Made by a program: the position numbers and the translations under genes
Shown here: piece by piece, positions 35,591-44,637 of the stretch
Position numbering within the stretch: position 1 is the stretch's first letter
Layout of the letters: every line of letters begins with the position of its first letter
The notes under the pieces: model-generated
What the model was told of the DNA's origin: nothing
The model's database searches: none
What the model saw: only the letters and a program-made list of their open reading frames with translations
Assembly (NCBI RefSeq): GCF_028688295.1
Contig: NZ_JAQTYM010000005.1
Coordinates: 1-64,000 of the forward strand
DNA from: Sulfuricurvum sp.
Lineage (GTDB): Bacteria; Campylobacterota; Campylobacteria; Campylobacterales; Sulfurimonadaceae
Length of the DNA: 64,000 nt
Direction: 5' to 3'

Positions 35591-35746
35591 ATGAAAAAAA
35601 CTATTGCAAACACCAATAAATTCTTCTCTACCGCTAAAAAGCGGGAAACTATGATCGTTAATTCGGTTTATACCTCTGCTAAAGCGGAAGGTTCTAAAAC
35701 AACCAAAAAAGAATTGAAAGAACACTACAAACTTATCCATTCCTAA
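35591..35746 (+). CDS. Small basic hypothetical protein
   Basis: 51 residues from ATG 35591 (AAAGG 7-8 bases upstream; the frame extends to 35558 without an SD). Lys/Thr/Ser-rich: MKKTIANTNKFFSTAKKRET at the N terminus, ending KELKEHYKLIHS. No TM, no Cys. Possibly a nucleic-acid-binding or ribosome-associated peptide, but that is inference. It overlaps the 3' end of the convergent Fic gene by 14 bases. Confidence 0.55.
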   Translation: MKKTIANTNKFFSTAKKRETMIVNSVYTSAKAEGSKTTKKELKEHYKLIHS

Positions 35747-36527
35747 TCTCTTCTTCGATTTTATCGATCAATAATTGCTGTAGCGGTTCATAGTTACAGT
35801 GATACCCTTCATGTACTTTCTGAATATAGTTATCACCGTTTTTGAGATTTAGCCCGATCATTGGCAATCCATTTTTCGCCAAAATAATATCTCCCAAAAG
35901 TCGGCTGATTCGTCCGTTTCCTTCCCTAAACGGATGAATAAACAAAAATTCACTCAACAATCGGGATAAATCTGACGTAATCAACTCAATATCTTCATAC
36001 TGTTTTTTAGAAACCTCTTTAATCAACGTATTAAGCTGTGGAATCCCTTGTAAAAATTCTAATCTCCATGTCCATGCTTCGAGATTATCCCCTTTGCTCA
36101 TTTTAACCGTTCTAATCTCACCCGCAAATGGGTAGATTGATTCAAAAGCCCTCTTATGCCATTTTTTGACGGTGTTAAAACCAAATGATCTCGAAATGTC
36201 AAAATTGACAACCAAATCGCTGTAAAGTTCGAGGAGTTTTAAATCCTCATGTTTTTGAATCCAATCGCTATCAGTGGATTTTAGGTAGTTGATACATACA
36301 CCGCTAGAGGTCATTATTTTTTGAATGTCGTTACTTGCCCAATGACTCCATGGATTCGAAATGATCTGATCAGGGCTTAATTCGTCACATTGTAGATTCG
36401 TTTTATCGAGAATATTTTTAGGCGGCTTTGTTGATTTAAAGTATCGTTTATCCGTTTCATACCAATATTGGATAGGTGTATTATGGGAAGTTTTAAAAAC
36501 GTAAAGAAGGTATTTTGATTTGATCAT
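35733..36527 (-). CDS. Fic/DOC-family protein (probable AMP-transferase)
   Basis: 264 residues. The Fic motif HPFREGNGRISR is intact (His near residue 199), preceded by the flap region AGEIRTVKMSKGDN. Fic enzymes transfer AMP or other NMPs to Ser/Thr/Tyr of target proteins. The N-terminal about 90 residues match nothing I recognise, and an inhibitory (S/T)xxxE(G/N) helix was not found with confidence. No antitoxin gene lies upstream on the same strand. The gene looks more A/T-rich than its neighbours, which may indicate transfer. Confidence 0.85.
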   Translation of the reverse strand: MIKSKYLLYVFKTSHNTPIQYWYETDKRYFKSTKPPKNILDKTNLQCDELSPDQIISNPWSHWASNDIQKIMTSSGVCINYLKSTDSDWIQKHEDLKLLELYSDLVVNFDISRSFGFNTVKKWHKRAFESIYPFAGEIRTVKMSKGDNLEAWTWRLEFLQGIPQLNTLIKEVSKKQYEDIELITSDLSRLLSEFLFIHPFREGNGRISRLLGDIILAKNGLPMIGLNLKNGDNYIQKVHEGYHCNYEPLQQLLIDKIEEEIRNG

Positions 36528-36567
36528 TGTTTGTCCGGTATAAATCCTACTTCACTATGGTTGTTTA

Positions 36568-37914
36568 TTATACCGCGTTTATACTCTCAATCACACGCTC
36601 CACATCGATCTCGCCTCTCATCGTCTCCATAAATACCTCAATCGTTTTTTTCTTATACCGTTCAAAGACTTCATCATCGAAGAGACCATGAACGAATGTC
36701 CCTTTGATATGACCTTTTTCATACGATAGTGGATATTTTTCACTCACTCCGTGATGGATTTCAAACCCGTTTATCGCGCGGCCAAAGATCTCATATTTCC
36801 CTTTTTTGAGCACTTTATCCCGCTGAAATACGATCACATCATCGATAAATCCGAGGGCTTCTTCACGACTCGGTTCTGAGGTTTCGACACACCCCTCATC
36901 GATGATGGTTTCAAACATCATCTGATACCCGCCGCAAATTCCCAGAATCTCTTTTGTCCTCATTTGGAGGGTATCGAAGAGTCCCACTTGCTTGAGCCAT
37001 CGCAAATCCTCGATCACCCGCTTGCTTCCGGGGAGGATAACGAGATCGAAACTTTCTAACGCGATGTTAGTGGTGATAAACTCGACTGCGATTGTCTCAT
37101 CGGCGATAAGAGGTTCGAAATCGTTATAGTTGCTCATCGTGGGATAATTGATGATCCCGATTTTTTGTGAGGGGTTAGGTTTGTTTTGGACGAAATTTTT
37201 GAGGCTTTGGGAGTCTTCGAATCCGAGGTTGAGCGGGGTATAGGGGAGGACTCCGAGGACGGGAATACCGAAGCGCTCTTCGATAATACGCACCCCATCA
37301 TCAAATAAGCTTCGATCTCCGCGAAATTTGTTGACGATCACCCCGATGACATTTTCGCGCAGCTTTTCGGGGAGGAGATTATAGACCCCCCAGATCGAGG
37401 CGAAAACCCCTCCGCGTTCGATGTCGGCGACGAGGATAATCTTCGTACTATATGTTTCGGCAATGTAGATATTGGAGAGGTCTTTCTCCATCAGGTTCAG
37501 CTCGACGGGACTCCCCGCCCCCTCACAGATAACGCACTCATAACGTTCGCTCAGATACTCAAAGCACTCATCCACAGCAGGTTTCAGCAGATCCAGATCA
37601 CGGTAATACTCCCGCACCTCTTTATCTTCCACAACGTGCCCCTTTACGATCAGCGAGGCGCTATTCCCGTGCCCCGATTTAAGCAACACGGGGTTGAGAT
37701 GATAACTCGTCGGGATACTTAACACTTCGGCTTGAAAATACTGGGCGATGGCGATTTCAGAGCCGTCGTCGCAGACATGGGAGTTGTTGGAGACGTTTTG
37801 GGCTTTGAACACCCCGACGCTGACCCCCCGCTCTTGGAGGAGTTTTCCGATCACAAACGTAAGGGTCGATTTCCCCGCATCGGAAGAGGTGCCGAAAATA
37901 GAGAGGGAGTTCAT
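36568..37914 (-). CDS. cobQ: Cobyric acid synthase CobQ/CbiP
   Basis: 448 residues, a little shorter than the usual about 490. N-terminal dethiobiotin-synthetase-like ATPase domain: IFGTSSDAGKSTLTFVIGKL and VFKAQNVSNNSHV. The C-terminal class I glutamine amidotransferase domain has LVILPGSKRVIEDLRWL, nucleophile Cys in LGICGGYQMMFE (near 325) and catalytic His in KGTFVHGLFDDE. It amidates four carboxylates of adenosylcobyrinic acid diamide. It is last in an operon with a membrane protein and a BtuB-like receptor, so it may serve salvage of incomplete corrinoids. Confidence 0.93.
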   Translation of the reverse strand: MNSLSIFGTSSDAGKSTLTFVIGKLLQERGVSVGVFKAQNVSNNSHVCDDGSEIAIAQYFQAEVLSIPTSYHLNPVLLKSGHGNSASLIVKGHVVEDKEVREYYRDLDLLKPAVDECFEYLSERYECVICEGAGSPVELNLMEKDLSNIYIAETYSTKIILVADIERGGVFASIWGVYNLLPEKLRENVIGVIVNKFRGDRSLFDDGVRIIEERFGIPVLGVLPYTPLNLGFEDSQSLKNFVQNKPNPSQKIGIINYPTMSNYNDFEPLIADETIAVEFITTNIALESFDLVILPGSKRVIEDLRWLKQVGLFDTLQMRTKEILGICGGYQMMFETIIDEGCVETSEPSREEALGFIDDVIVFQRDKVLKKGKYEIFGRAINGFEIHHGVSEKYPLSYEKGHIKGTFVHGLFDDEVFERYKKKTIEVFMETMRGEIDVERVIESINAV

Positions 37915-38475
37915 CTATTTTTTCCTAAACGCGCGAAGCAACGCAACGATAATCAAGCATTCCAGCGCGAACAATACAAAATGCAAATCATAGACTTGTT
38001 CTGCGGCTTTAGTGATACCGTAATGCTCTATGAGTTTGTAAAATCCGTACGAGAGAGCCAACCCTGCCAGAGAGCCTTGCTGTTTGGCGACATCGATCCA
38101 CCCCATCACCCGTGCATGGCGGGCGAAATGGGTTTCGGCTCGTACCAAATACCCTCCGAAGATAAAAGAGAACTGATAGGCGACGTAAATGACCAAAGCA
38201 CTCATGATATGGGTGGAAAACAGCAGATAATATCCCACCATAAGAAGCATGATAAGCTCCGTTGCCAATGTAAATCGGAAAAACGTGCGGAGATTCATCA
38301 GTCGGTGATATACATATGCCATCCCCATCATCCCCAGTGCAAGCAGTATCCCTCCAACTGAAAATGTCGAGGGGCTAAGGGTTGCATAGATCGTAAAGAC
38401 CGATCCCCCCACCATACCGGTGAAGAGTGCGTTGAAAAATTTGTAGCGCAGATAAGGGCGAAATAATAGTTTCAT
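37915..38475 (-). CDS. Hypothetical multi-pass membrane protein of the corrinoid cluster
   Basis: 186 residues with about five TM helices (near 12-32, 36-54, 65-85, 86-108, 160-180). GMVGGSVFTIYATLSPSTFSVGG and YQFSFIFGGYLVRAETHFARHAR resemble half of a major-facilitator protein, but this is weak. The first base overlaps the btuB-like stop, and its stop abuts the cobQ start. It is co-transcribed with both, so a role in corrinoid or related uptake is inferred only from position. Confidence 0.7.
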   Translation of the reverse strand: MKLLFRPYLRYKFFNALFTGMVGGSVFTIYATLSPSTFSVGGILLALGMMGMAYVYHRLMNLRTFFRFTLATELIMLLMVGYYLLFSTHIMSALVIYVAYQFSFIFGGYLVRAETHFARHARVMGWIDVAKQQGSLAGLALSYGFYKLIEHYGITKAAEQVYDLHFVLFALECLIIVALLRAFRKK

Positions 38476-40283
38476 TAAAATCGTGCGTTTAACCCGACAT
38501 AGAAACTGCGTCCGGCAGTTCCGTATCCGTCAACTTCTTGATAAAGTTTATCGCTCAAATTGTCTCCCTTAAGATAAAAACTGAGACTCTCGGTCGCATC
38601 ATAATTCACGACCGCTCCCCATAGGGTATAACGTCCTGTTTGTTTTGTTTGGGCAAGATCATCATAGCGTGTTCCGATGTAGTGTGCATTGAGTCCTAAC
38701 TGCCATTTGGAAAATCCGTAATAATCCAGTGCACTTCGGAAGGTATCTTTTGCGCGTCGTTGAATCTCTTGATTGTTTTGATTTTTAGCCCAAAGATGGT
38801 TATATCCGAGATCCAACACTATATTGCTTGCGATCGTGTTTTTATACGAGAGCTCATACCCCTCAAAACGTGATTTCCCCTCAACTTGTGTGTATCCCCC
38901 GATCCACCACATAACTGGATCAGAAACATACCCGATGAGATTATCGACGAGATTATTATAGTAGGTGAAACTTAGATGTTTATACTGCATCGTCGCATCA
39001 AAACTTTTGGTCGTTTCCGCATTGAGCGCAGTAATATCGGGATGGATATTCATAATCTCATACAGTGAGGGCACACGATACGCGGTTCCGTAATTCGTGC
39101 TAAAAGAGACTTCGTCCGTAAAATTGTATTTAGCACCGATCTTACCGGTTGTTTTGTCCCTAAACATATCATACGTATCATGGCGAATAGATTCGGTTAC
39201 GATTAGGTTATCCAAACGGTTCGTATTCGTTAGAAATACCCCTTTGGAATCGAGCTCTTTTGAGCTGATCGTATCTTTGGAATAGAGAGCATTTCCCCCT
39301 ATGACCAAAAAGGAGTTTGGCGCATAGTGATAGCTCGCTTGAAGTGTCCCCTCTTTATGTCTCCCCTTAAACGCTGTGGTATAACCGAGGGGGTCTTTTT
39401 TATCGAAACTGGAGATATTGTATGTCGCGCTGAGTGAATCTTCTAGGTTAAAACGATGGACGTAACCGATACTTCCCAAACGATTGATCTGATGGATCTC
39501 ATTGGCTTCACTGTTAGGTTGAGCGTAGGCATCGTACTGAGTAAAAGCATCGATAAAATGGAGTTGGGCATTGAGGGTATCGGATGGGGTCACATCGTAG
39601 CTGAGTTTAGCGTTTAGTGTCTCATTTTTATAACCGTCCGCTTCATAGTCGTCTGGACTTTTCCCTTTGGGTGTACTCGAAGAGAAGCCGTTGGTTCGGA
39701 TCTGATTCGCCCCGAAATAGTACGATAACGCATTGACTCTTTGGGAGATGTTAGCCCCTAGTTTGGTGGTTGCATAACTGCCGTATTCAGCTGTCGCACC
39801 TATGCGTAGTTTTTCGGTTGCTTTTTTAGTGATGATATTGATCACACCGGCGACGGCATTCGCTCCCCAAACACCGCTTTGCGCCCCTTTTATGATTTCA
39901 ATACGTTCAATATCATTGACCATAAGTTGCTCTAACTGTGCTTGCCCTTTGGGGGTGGTCGGATCGTTGTAGCGGATACCGTCTACTAACACAACAGCGT
40001 TTTCAGAGCTGAATCCCCGAAGAAAAAAGGAACTTTGACTCCCTACCCCTCCGTTTTGTGCTATCGGAATATTGCTGAGGGTTTTGAGTGCATCAATAAC
40101 CGAGGTTATATGTCTCTCCTCGAGTTCATCAGAGGTTATAACATCGACGTTAGCGGTGACATCTTTGAGCGATTGTTCAGTTTTAGAAGCGGAGATAACG
40201 ATAGGTTCGAGGGTGAGCGTATTAGCCTCTAATGAGGCAACGAGTGTCGCGGATGCGACGAGTGATAAGGTCTGTTTAAACAT
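38475..40283 (-). CDS. btuB: BtuB-like TonB-dependent receptor
   Basis: 602 residues. Signal peptide MFKQTLSLVASATLVASLEA; TonB-box-like EPIVISASKTE right after it. The plug has VIDALKTLSNIPIAQNGG, SSFFLRGFSSENAVVLVDGIRYND, IERIEIIKGAQSGVWGANAVAGVINIIT. The barrel ends SFYVGLNARF. Similarity to BtuB plus the neighbouring cobQ suggests vitamin B12 or corrinoid uptake. Its ATG (40283) directly follows the 3' arm of a 9-bp hairpin that contains the SD AAGGA, and a leader ORF overlaps the start, so translation is probably regulated. Confidence 0.87.
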   Translation of the reverse strand: MFKQTLSLVASATLVASLEANTLTLEPIVISASKTEQSLKDVTANVDVITSDELEERHITSVIDALKTLSNIPIAQNGGVGSQSSFFLRGFSSENAVVLVDGIRYNDPTTPKGQAQLEQLMVNDIERIEIIKGAQSGVWGANAVAGVINIITKKATEKLRIGATAEYGSYATTKLGANISQRVNALSYYFGANQIRTNGFSSSTPKGKSPDDYEADGYKNETLNAKLSYDVTPSDTLNAQLHFIDAFTQYDAYAQPNSEANEIHQINRLGSIGYVHRFNLEDSLSATYNISSFDKKDPLGYTTAFKGRHKEGTLQASYHYAPNSFLVIGGNALYSKDTISSKELDSKGVFLTNTNRLDNLIVTESIRHDTYDMFRDKTTGKIGAKYNFTDEVSFSTNYGTAYRVPSLYEIMNIHPDITALNAETTKSFDATMQYKHLSFTYYNNLVDNLIGYVSDPVMWWIGGYTQVEGKSRFEGYELSYKNTIASNIVLDLGYNHLWAKNQNNQEIQRRAKDTFRSALDYYGFSKWQLGLNAHYIGTRYDDLAQTKQTGRYTLWGAVVNYDATESLSFYLKGDNLSDKLYQEVDGYGTAGRSFYVGLNARF

Positions 40284-40486
40284 GAGTGTCCTTGATTAAT
40301 AATCGTAATAATGAATGAGAGCAGGACACTCTTAGGGGGAGAAACAGCCGAATAGATGTAGATAGGACAAACCGGAGCAACGAGCTCAATACGGGTAATA
40401 TTTTGGAGGAGACGTACCTCTGAAGCATACGCTTGGATAGCGACAAGTGAAAAATAATTCTTACCAAACCCGCATGGTGAACGCAT
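40229..40486 (-). CDS. Candidate leader ORF overlapping the btuB start
   Basis: 85 codons from ATG 40486 with a strong SD (GGAGG, 6 bases before the ATG). The peptide begins MRSPCGFGKNYFSLVAIQAY, contains PVCPIYIYSAVSPP and a hydrophobic stretch SVLLSFIITIIN, and ends in a His-rich tail. The frame runs through the btuB SD hairpin and stops 55 bases inside btuB. A TATAAT at 40518-40513 predicts transcription from about 40506. This resembles a translated leader for coupling or attenuation. I know no homologous family; a short unrelated ORF cannot be excluded. Confidence 0.55.
   Translation of the reverse strand: MRSPCGFGKNYFSLVAIQAYASEVRLLQNITRIELVAPVCPIYIYSAVSPPKSVLLSFIITIINQGHSCLNRPYHSSHPRHSLPH
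40284..40331 (-). promoter_or_regulatory. Hairpin masking the btuB Shine-Dalgarno
   Basis: Minus strand GAGTGTCCT (40331-40323) pairs perfectly with AGGACACTC (40292-40284); loop 30 bases. The 3' arm contains most of the SD AAGGA and abuts the btuB ATG. Confidence 0.65.
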
Positions 40487-40504
40487 CACTATCCTCCCCA
40501 AAAT
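40400..40504 (-). promoter_or_regulatory. Long-range pairing masking the leader-ORF Shine-Dalgarno
   Basis: Minus strand ATTTTGGGGAGGA (40504-40492), holding the leader SD, is complementary to TCCTCCAAAAT (40410-40400) over 11 bp with a 2-base bulge. Confidence 0.5.
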
Positions 40505-40512
40505 TTTTGCGA

Positions 40513-40518
40513 ATTATA
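40513..40518 (-). promoter_or_regulatory. -10 element of the btuB-like operon
   Basis: Minus-strand TATAAT; +1 expected near 40506, giving about a 20-base 5' UTR before the leader ORF and about 223 bases before btuB. Confidence 0.55.
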
Positions 40519-40542
40519 GCGAAAAAGAGGAGAGGGACTTTT

Positions 40543-42114
40543 TTAGGATTTGAATTGACCCAATTGAGTATTCAAGTTGGTTGCGGCATTGTAGAGTTCA
40601 GCGGCAATGTGAGAAATTTGTTTGATCTCTTCTTGATTGCTTTGAGAGAGGCTGGACATCTCGGAAACTTTACTAATGATTTGATTGATTTTAAGTGCCA
40701 TATTTTCAGCTTCTTGAACACTTTGTTGACTCGCATCAACATTAGAGCGCAGTGCATTTGAAGCTGAATCGATTTTAACATCGATCTCTTCGCTTCGCTC
40801 CGCGAGACGTTCGATATTTTCACTATTGGTACTCATCATGTCTGAAGAATCGGAGATCGACTGAATGACGATAGAGATGGTTGAGTTAATTTCGGTGAGG
40901 CTCTTTTGCGTACGCTCTGCGAGCTTGCGTACTTCATCAGCAACAACGGCAAATCCACGACCGTGTTCACCCGCGCGTGCAGCTTCGATCGCGGCATTAA
41001 GTGCGAGCAAATTCGTTTGGTCCGCGATATCGGAGATAATACTAAGTACACCGCTAACACTGGCAGCATCTGAGGAGAGTTGAGCAAAACGTTCGACGAG
41101 CTCATTGCTCATTTGGGTGGTACTGTGAATTTCACGGGTAATGACATTGGCGATTTCACGTACACTCCCCAACTCTTTTTCGGTAGAGAGGCTATTTTTG
41201 AGGGTATTTTTAGCCATATTGACGCTTTGCTCCAAAGTCGCTCCTATTTCAGCAGCGGTTGTATTGGTATTTTGAGCGATAGTGTTCGTTTTTTCCGATT
41301 GGTTTGCGAGATTCGTCGCTGCCTTATTAAGCGTTGATGTAGAGCCTACTGCAGAAGAGGTGATTTGCTTGGTGTCGTTAATCGTACTTTGTATTTTTTC
41401 GATAAAACGGTTGAGATAATTACTTGCTATACCGATTTCATCATTTTTATTCAGAATCGGAAGACGTTTGGTGAGGTCTCCGTTGCCGTGCGCTAAATCA
41501 CTGGAAACAAGATCTAGCTCTTCGATAGGACGGAGGATGCTGCTGCCTGAAAAATAGTTGATAGCGACCAAAAGGGCAGTAAGAACGGTTCCTAAAATCA
41601 TAAACCATTTGAAAAAACTGGAGGTTAGCTCATCGACATAATCGGCTTTGTTGAGTCCAGGAACAACCCACATATCCCATTTTGGGATATAGCGATACGC
41701 AGCTATTTTTTCTTGGCCGGTAGAGGCGGAAACGTATTCATAGACACCGCCTTCTTTATGGGAGCGAATTTCATCGATATAATCGTGCCCTGCCATCTCT
41801 TTCCCTTCATCTTTGTGATGAATCCGAAATACCCCCTCGGTATCGACAAAATAGACATAGCCACTCTCACCGATTTTGATTTTGAAGATATCAGTTTTAA
41901 AACGGTTGTCTTCATAGGCTTTAGGATCAATTTCAGAGATATAGTTGACCGTTTGTTCAAGTGAGTCGGCAACGGTACTAAGGTCGTTGATCATAATGGC
42001 TTTAATCGAACTGGTAGCAATGAAGTATGCTACAATCACACTTACGAGGATGGCACCTATAGCTGCCACAAGATTGACAATAAACTTAGCTTTGATCGTG
42101 TTAAAAAGATTCAT
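40543..42114 (-). CDS. Methyl-accepting chemotaxis protein with Cache domain
   Basis: 523 residues. TM1 about 11-33; periplasmic single-Cache domain (about 35-180) with [20 protein letters not shown] and [18 protein letters not shown]2 about 185-207; HAMP (about 208-262). The signalling hairpin tip is in [35 protein letters not shown]. No C-terminal CheR-binding pentapeptide is present. Single-Cache MCPs often sense small organic acids; the ligand here is unknown. Its 3' end faces into the btuB leader promoter on the same strand. Confidence 0.93.
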   Translation of the reverse strand: MNLFNTIKAKFIVNLVAAIGAILVSVIVAYFIATSSIKAIMINDLSTVADSLEQTVNYISEIDPKAYEDNRFKTDIFKIKIGESGYVYFVDTEGVFRIHHKDEGKEMAGHDYIDEIRSHKEGGVYEYVSASTGQEKIAAYRYIPKWDMWVVPGLNKADYVDELTSSFFKWFMILGTVLTALLVAINYFSGSSILRPIEELDLVSSDLAHGNGDLTKRLPILNKNDEIGIASNYLNRFIEKIQSTINDTKQITSSAVGSTSTLNKAATNLANQSEKTNTIAQNTNTTAAEIGATLEQSVNMAKNTLKNSLSTEKELGSVREIANVITREIHSTTQMSNELVERFAQLSSDAASVSGVLSIISDIADQTNLLALNAAIEAARAGEHGRGFAVVADEVRKLAERTQKSLTEINSTISIVIQSISDSSDMMSTNSENIERLAERSEEIDVKIDSASNALRSNVDASQQSVQEAENMALKINQIISKVSEMSSLSQSNQEEIKQISHIAAELYNAATNLNTQLGQFKS

Positions 42115-42180
42115 AGTTAATATCCGTTAGCGGTTAGATTCTGTCATTGTAGTTCTCTTTTTCTAAAGCGAAGGTAAAAT

Positions 42181-43503
42181 ATGAGGTTTTCTTATTTAGA
42201 ACAAATTACAAAGTACATGGAACATTTCACCCATATTGTTGCTGCGTACCGTTATGACGATACAGGGATACGCCTAATTTTCGATCGTGATAATAGCTGG
42301 AATTTTGAGATGCAGCGGGGAAATTCGACGATCAGCATCGGAGAAGTAGCCAACCGAGGGAAAATCTATCAAGCGCCATTTGATATCTTGCTTGCTAAGA
42401 GGTTTAACCGTTCAACCCTACAGCATGTTGAACTTTACAATCACGATAAAATTATCCGCCTTAGCGTCAGTACCAGCGGTTCATACAAATCTGAAACTAC
42501 CCTTTTACAGTTTGAATTTACCGGTAAACATACGAATGTGATTATCATGGACAAAGATGAAATTGTTTTAGAGGCACTCCGTCATATCGATGATGAGGTT
42601 TCAACCCGCAGTGTTCGTGTAGGTCAAAAATTAGGAGAGATCCCCAAGCCTCTATATGAACCACAGCATTACCCGCTAGAAGATGTAAGAGGATTTTTGC
42701 TCGAAGAGTTTCGCAGTCGTAACTATGATCGACTTGAGCGGCTTAAAAATGAGAAAAAATCACTTTTACACAAACGTTTAGCGACGCTCCAAAAGCATTT
42801 GGATGCACTTGAGAGTGAATCAACACTGATGGAAGAGTCTCAAAAAGCTCAAAATGGCGGGCATTTGGTGTTGGCAAATTTGGAGAGTATAAAACCGTAC
42901 GAAAAGAGCGTTGAAGTCTCTGATTTTGACGGGACAATGATACGTTTAGACCTCCCAAACGGCTGTAATAGTGCCTCTGGGTGTGCTGAGAGTTTTTTTA
43001 AACGTTCTAAAAAAGCAAAGCAAAAAGCGATTGGACTACATCAAGAAAGAGCTAACCTCGAGGCTAAAGTTCGTCATTTGGAACTTTTTATCCAGACGGT
43101 ATCCGAAGCAACATCTCCTGAGGAGATAGCACTTTTATTTCCCGCTAAAACACCTAAGTCAAAACTCAAAACTTCTGATTCTATCGCTGAATTTTGGATC
43201 GAGGGGGTAAAAGTTTCTTTGGGTAAAAGTGAAAAAGGGAATATTGAATTACTCAAAAATGCGAAAGCCAAAGACATTTGGATGCACCTTAAAGATCGCC
43301 CTTCCGCCCATGTCGTGATCAGTACCGATAAACAGCAGCTACCTGAGCGACTTCTCGAAGCGGCAGCGAAACTGTGTGTCGATTTTTCGGTATTTCAAAA
43401 AGGGTCTTATTTGGTCGATTATACTCCCCGTAGAGAGGTGAAAATTCAAGAGGGAGCAAATGTCCTTTATACGAATTTTAAAACAATCAGCATAGAAAAA
43501 TAG
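42181..43503 (+). CDS. NFACT-family protein (RqcH/FbpA-like)
   Basis: 440 residues. NFACT-N-like region (1-about 180) with RLSVSTSGSYKSETTLLQFEF and GKHTNVIIMDKDEIVLEALRHID. A charged coiled coil covers about 180-310, and a C-terminal NFACT-R (DUF814) domain has DIWMHLKDRPSAHVVISTDK and GSYLVDYTPRREVKI. Relatives act in ribosome-associated quality control by binding stalled 50S subunits and tRNA-Ala, though some were named fibronectin-binding. It is shorter than typical (about 550), lacking part of the helix-hairpin-helix region, as in other Campylobacterota. Confidence 0.85.
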   Translation: MRFSYLEQITKYMEHFTHIVAAYRYDDTGIRLIFDRDNSWNFEMQRGNSTISIGEVANRGKIYQAPFDILLAKRFNRSTLQHVELYNHDKIIRLSVSTSGSYKSETTLLQFEFTGKHTNVIIMDKDEIVLEALRHIDDEVSTRSVRVGQKLGEIPKPLYEPQHYPLEDVRGFLLEEFRSRNYDRLERLKNEKKSLLHKRLATLQKHLDALESESTLMEESQKAQNGGHLVLANLESIKPYEKSVEVSDFDGTMIRLDLPNGCNSASGCAESFFKRSKKAKQKAIGLHQERANLEAKVRHLELFIQTVSEATSPEEIALLFPAKTPKSKLKTSDSIAEFWIEGVKVSLGKSEKGNIELLKNAKAKDIWMHLKDRPSAHVVISTDKQQLPERLLEAAAKLCVDFSVFQKGSYLVDYTPRREVKIQEGANVLYTNFKTISIEK

Positions 43504-43527
43504 AGATAACTTCAAAAGGATAGCGCT

Positions 43528-43833
43528 ATGGCAATCGGTCCCATCGGCAATACGATTTACGTTAATCAGCAAATGGCAACGGTAGCTAGTGAGAAAACCG
43601 CTTTGTTGAATCGTTTTGAACTTCAGGCTCTTGCGGCGGCAACCGCTTCCCAAGAAGCGAAAAAAGAGATCGAAGAGGTTCGTCCTATGGAGAAAAATCA
43701 TGGCGTTGATCCAGATCGTGAACATACCAAAGAACAAGCTGAACAAGAAGAACGGCATCCCGAAAAAAAAGAAGCGGGAACTGAATCTGAGGTTCCTCCA
43801 GAACCGTTGCATATTTTAGATATTAAAGTGTAA
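43528..43833 (+). CDS. Hypothetical charged small protein
   Basis: 101 residues with AAAGGA upstream of the ATG. Begins MAIGPIGNTIYVNQQMATVA, then a long Glu/Lys/Gln-rich helical region (EQAEQEERHPEKKEAGTESE) and ends EPLHILDIKV. No TM or signal peptide. The opening is reminiscent of flagellar-associated hypothetical proteins of the group, but this is not a firm assignment. Confidence 0.65.
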   Translation: MAIGPIGNTIYVNQQMATVASEKTALLNRFELQALAAATASQEAKKEIEEVRPMEKNHGVDPDREHTKEQAEQEERHPEKKEAGTESEVPPEPLHILDIKV

Positions 43834-43878
43834 TTTCGGTATAATCGCGAAATTTTAACACCATTGGTTAACCAAACT

Positions 43879-44637
43879 ATGCAAACTGCAAAAAATTCAA
43901 CACAAGAGCGTATTGTTACTGCCGTCTTTCTTGTCATCGGCGTTTTGATTGTCGGGCTTATTAACAATTTCTGGCTTATGTGGTCTGTGATGGGTGTCGT
44001 TTATTTACTCGCATTTCATGAAGCAACACGATTATTCGGAATCAACAATAACTCTTTATATGCTTATGCAGCGATACTTTGGCTTGCTGCAGCGCTGTAT
44101 CCGTATGGCGAAGATTTATTTGTTATTGCAGGGCTGATTTTTGCTGCTGCAGTAGCCTACACTCAAAATATTCCCCCTAAAAACTTCCTCCCTTTTATTT
44201 ATCCGACGGCAGGGATGCTCTTTATGCTCAGTATGTATCAAGAATACGGAATGGTGGCGATGTTATGGCTCCTTGTTGTCGTCGCGTCTGCTGATGTGGG
44301 AGCATATGTGGTGGGACGCAGTATCGGTAAAACTCCTTTTAGTCTTTCCAGTCCGAGCAAAACCCGAGAAGGGGTTTATGGCGGTATTGCTGTTGCAACG
44401 GGTGCAGGATTTTTTATCGGTATCACGATCGTTGATATTACCCAAGCCATCATTATCTCTATGGCAGGGGCAATCGGCGCAGTTTTTGGAGATTTATTTG
44501 AAAGTTATCTGAAGCGTCAAGCAGGGGTAAAAGACAGTGGTACGATTCTTCCCGGGCATGGCGGCATATTGGATCGTATTGATGGGTATCTTTTTGCTTC
44601 TATTATTATGCTAGTTCTTCTTCGGGGTCTTGTTTGA
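43879..44637 (+). CDS. cdsA: Phosphatidate cytidylyltransferase CdsA
   Basis: About 252 residues from ATG 43879 (a TTG at 43864 is in frame). About seven TM helices. The family signature is complete: KRQAGVKDSGTILPGHGGILDRID. It forms CDP-diacylglycerol from phosphatidate and CTP for phospholipid synthesis. A TATAAT lies about 40 bases upstream. It overlaps dxr by 4 bases. Confidence 0.94.
   Translation: MQTAKNSTQERIVTAVFLVIGVLIVGLINNFWLMWSVMGVVYLLAFHEATRLFGINNNSLYAYAAILWLAAALYPYGEDLFVIAGLIFAAAVAYTQNIPPKNFLPFIYPTAGMLFMLSMYQEYGMVAMLWLLVVVASADVGAYVVGRSIGKTPFSLSSPSKTREGVYGGIAVATGAGFFIGITIVDITQAIIISMAGAIGAVFGDLFESYLKRQAGVKDSGTILPGHGGILDRIDGYLFASIIMLVLLRGLV

Noticed and set aside
37732-38361. 209-codon plus-strand open frame
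   Set aside because: It lies antisense to cobQ and the membrane protein, which have clear motifs and coupled starts; no family features.
40284-40512. Cobalamin riboswitch upstream of the btuB-like gene
   Set aside because: No B12-box (GCCACTG-type) or conserved core was found; other paired elements occupy the leader.
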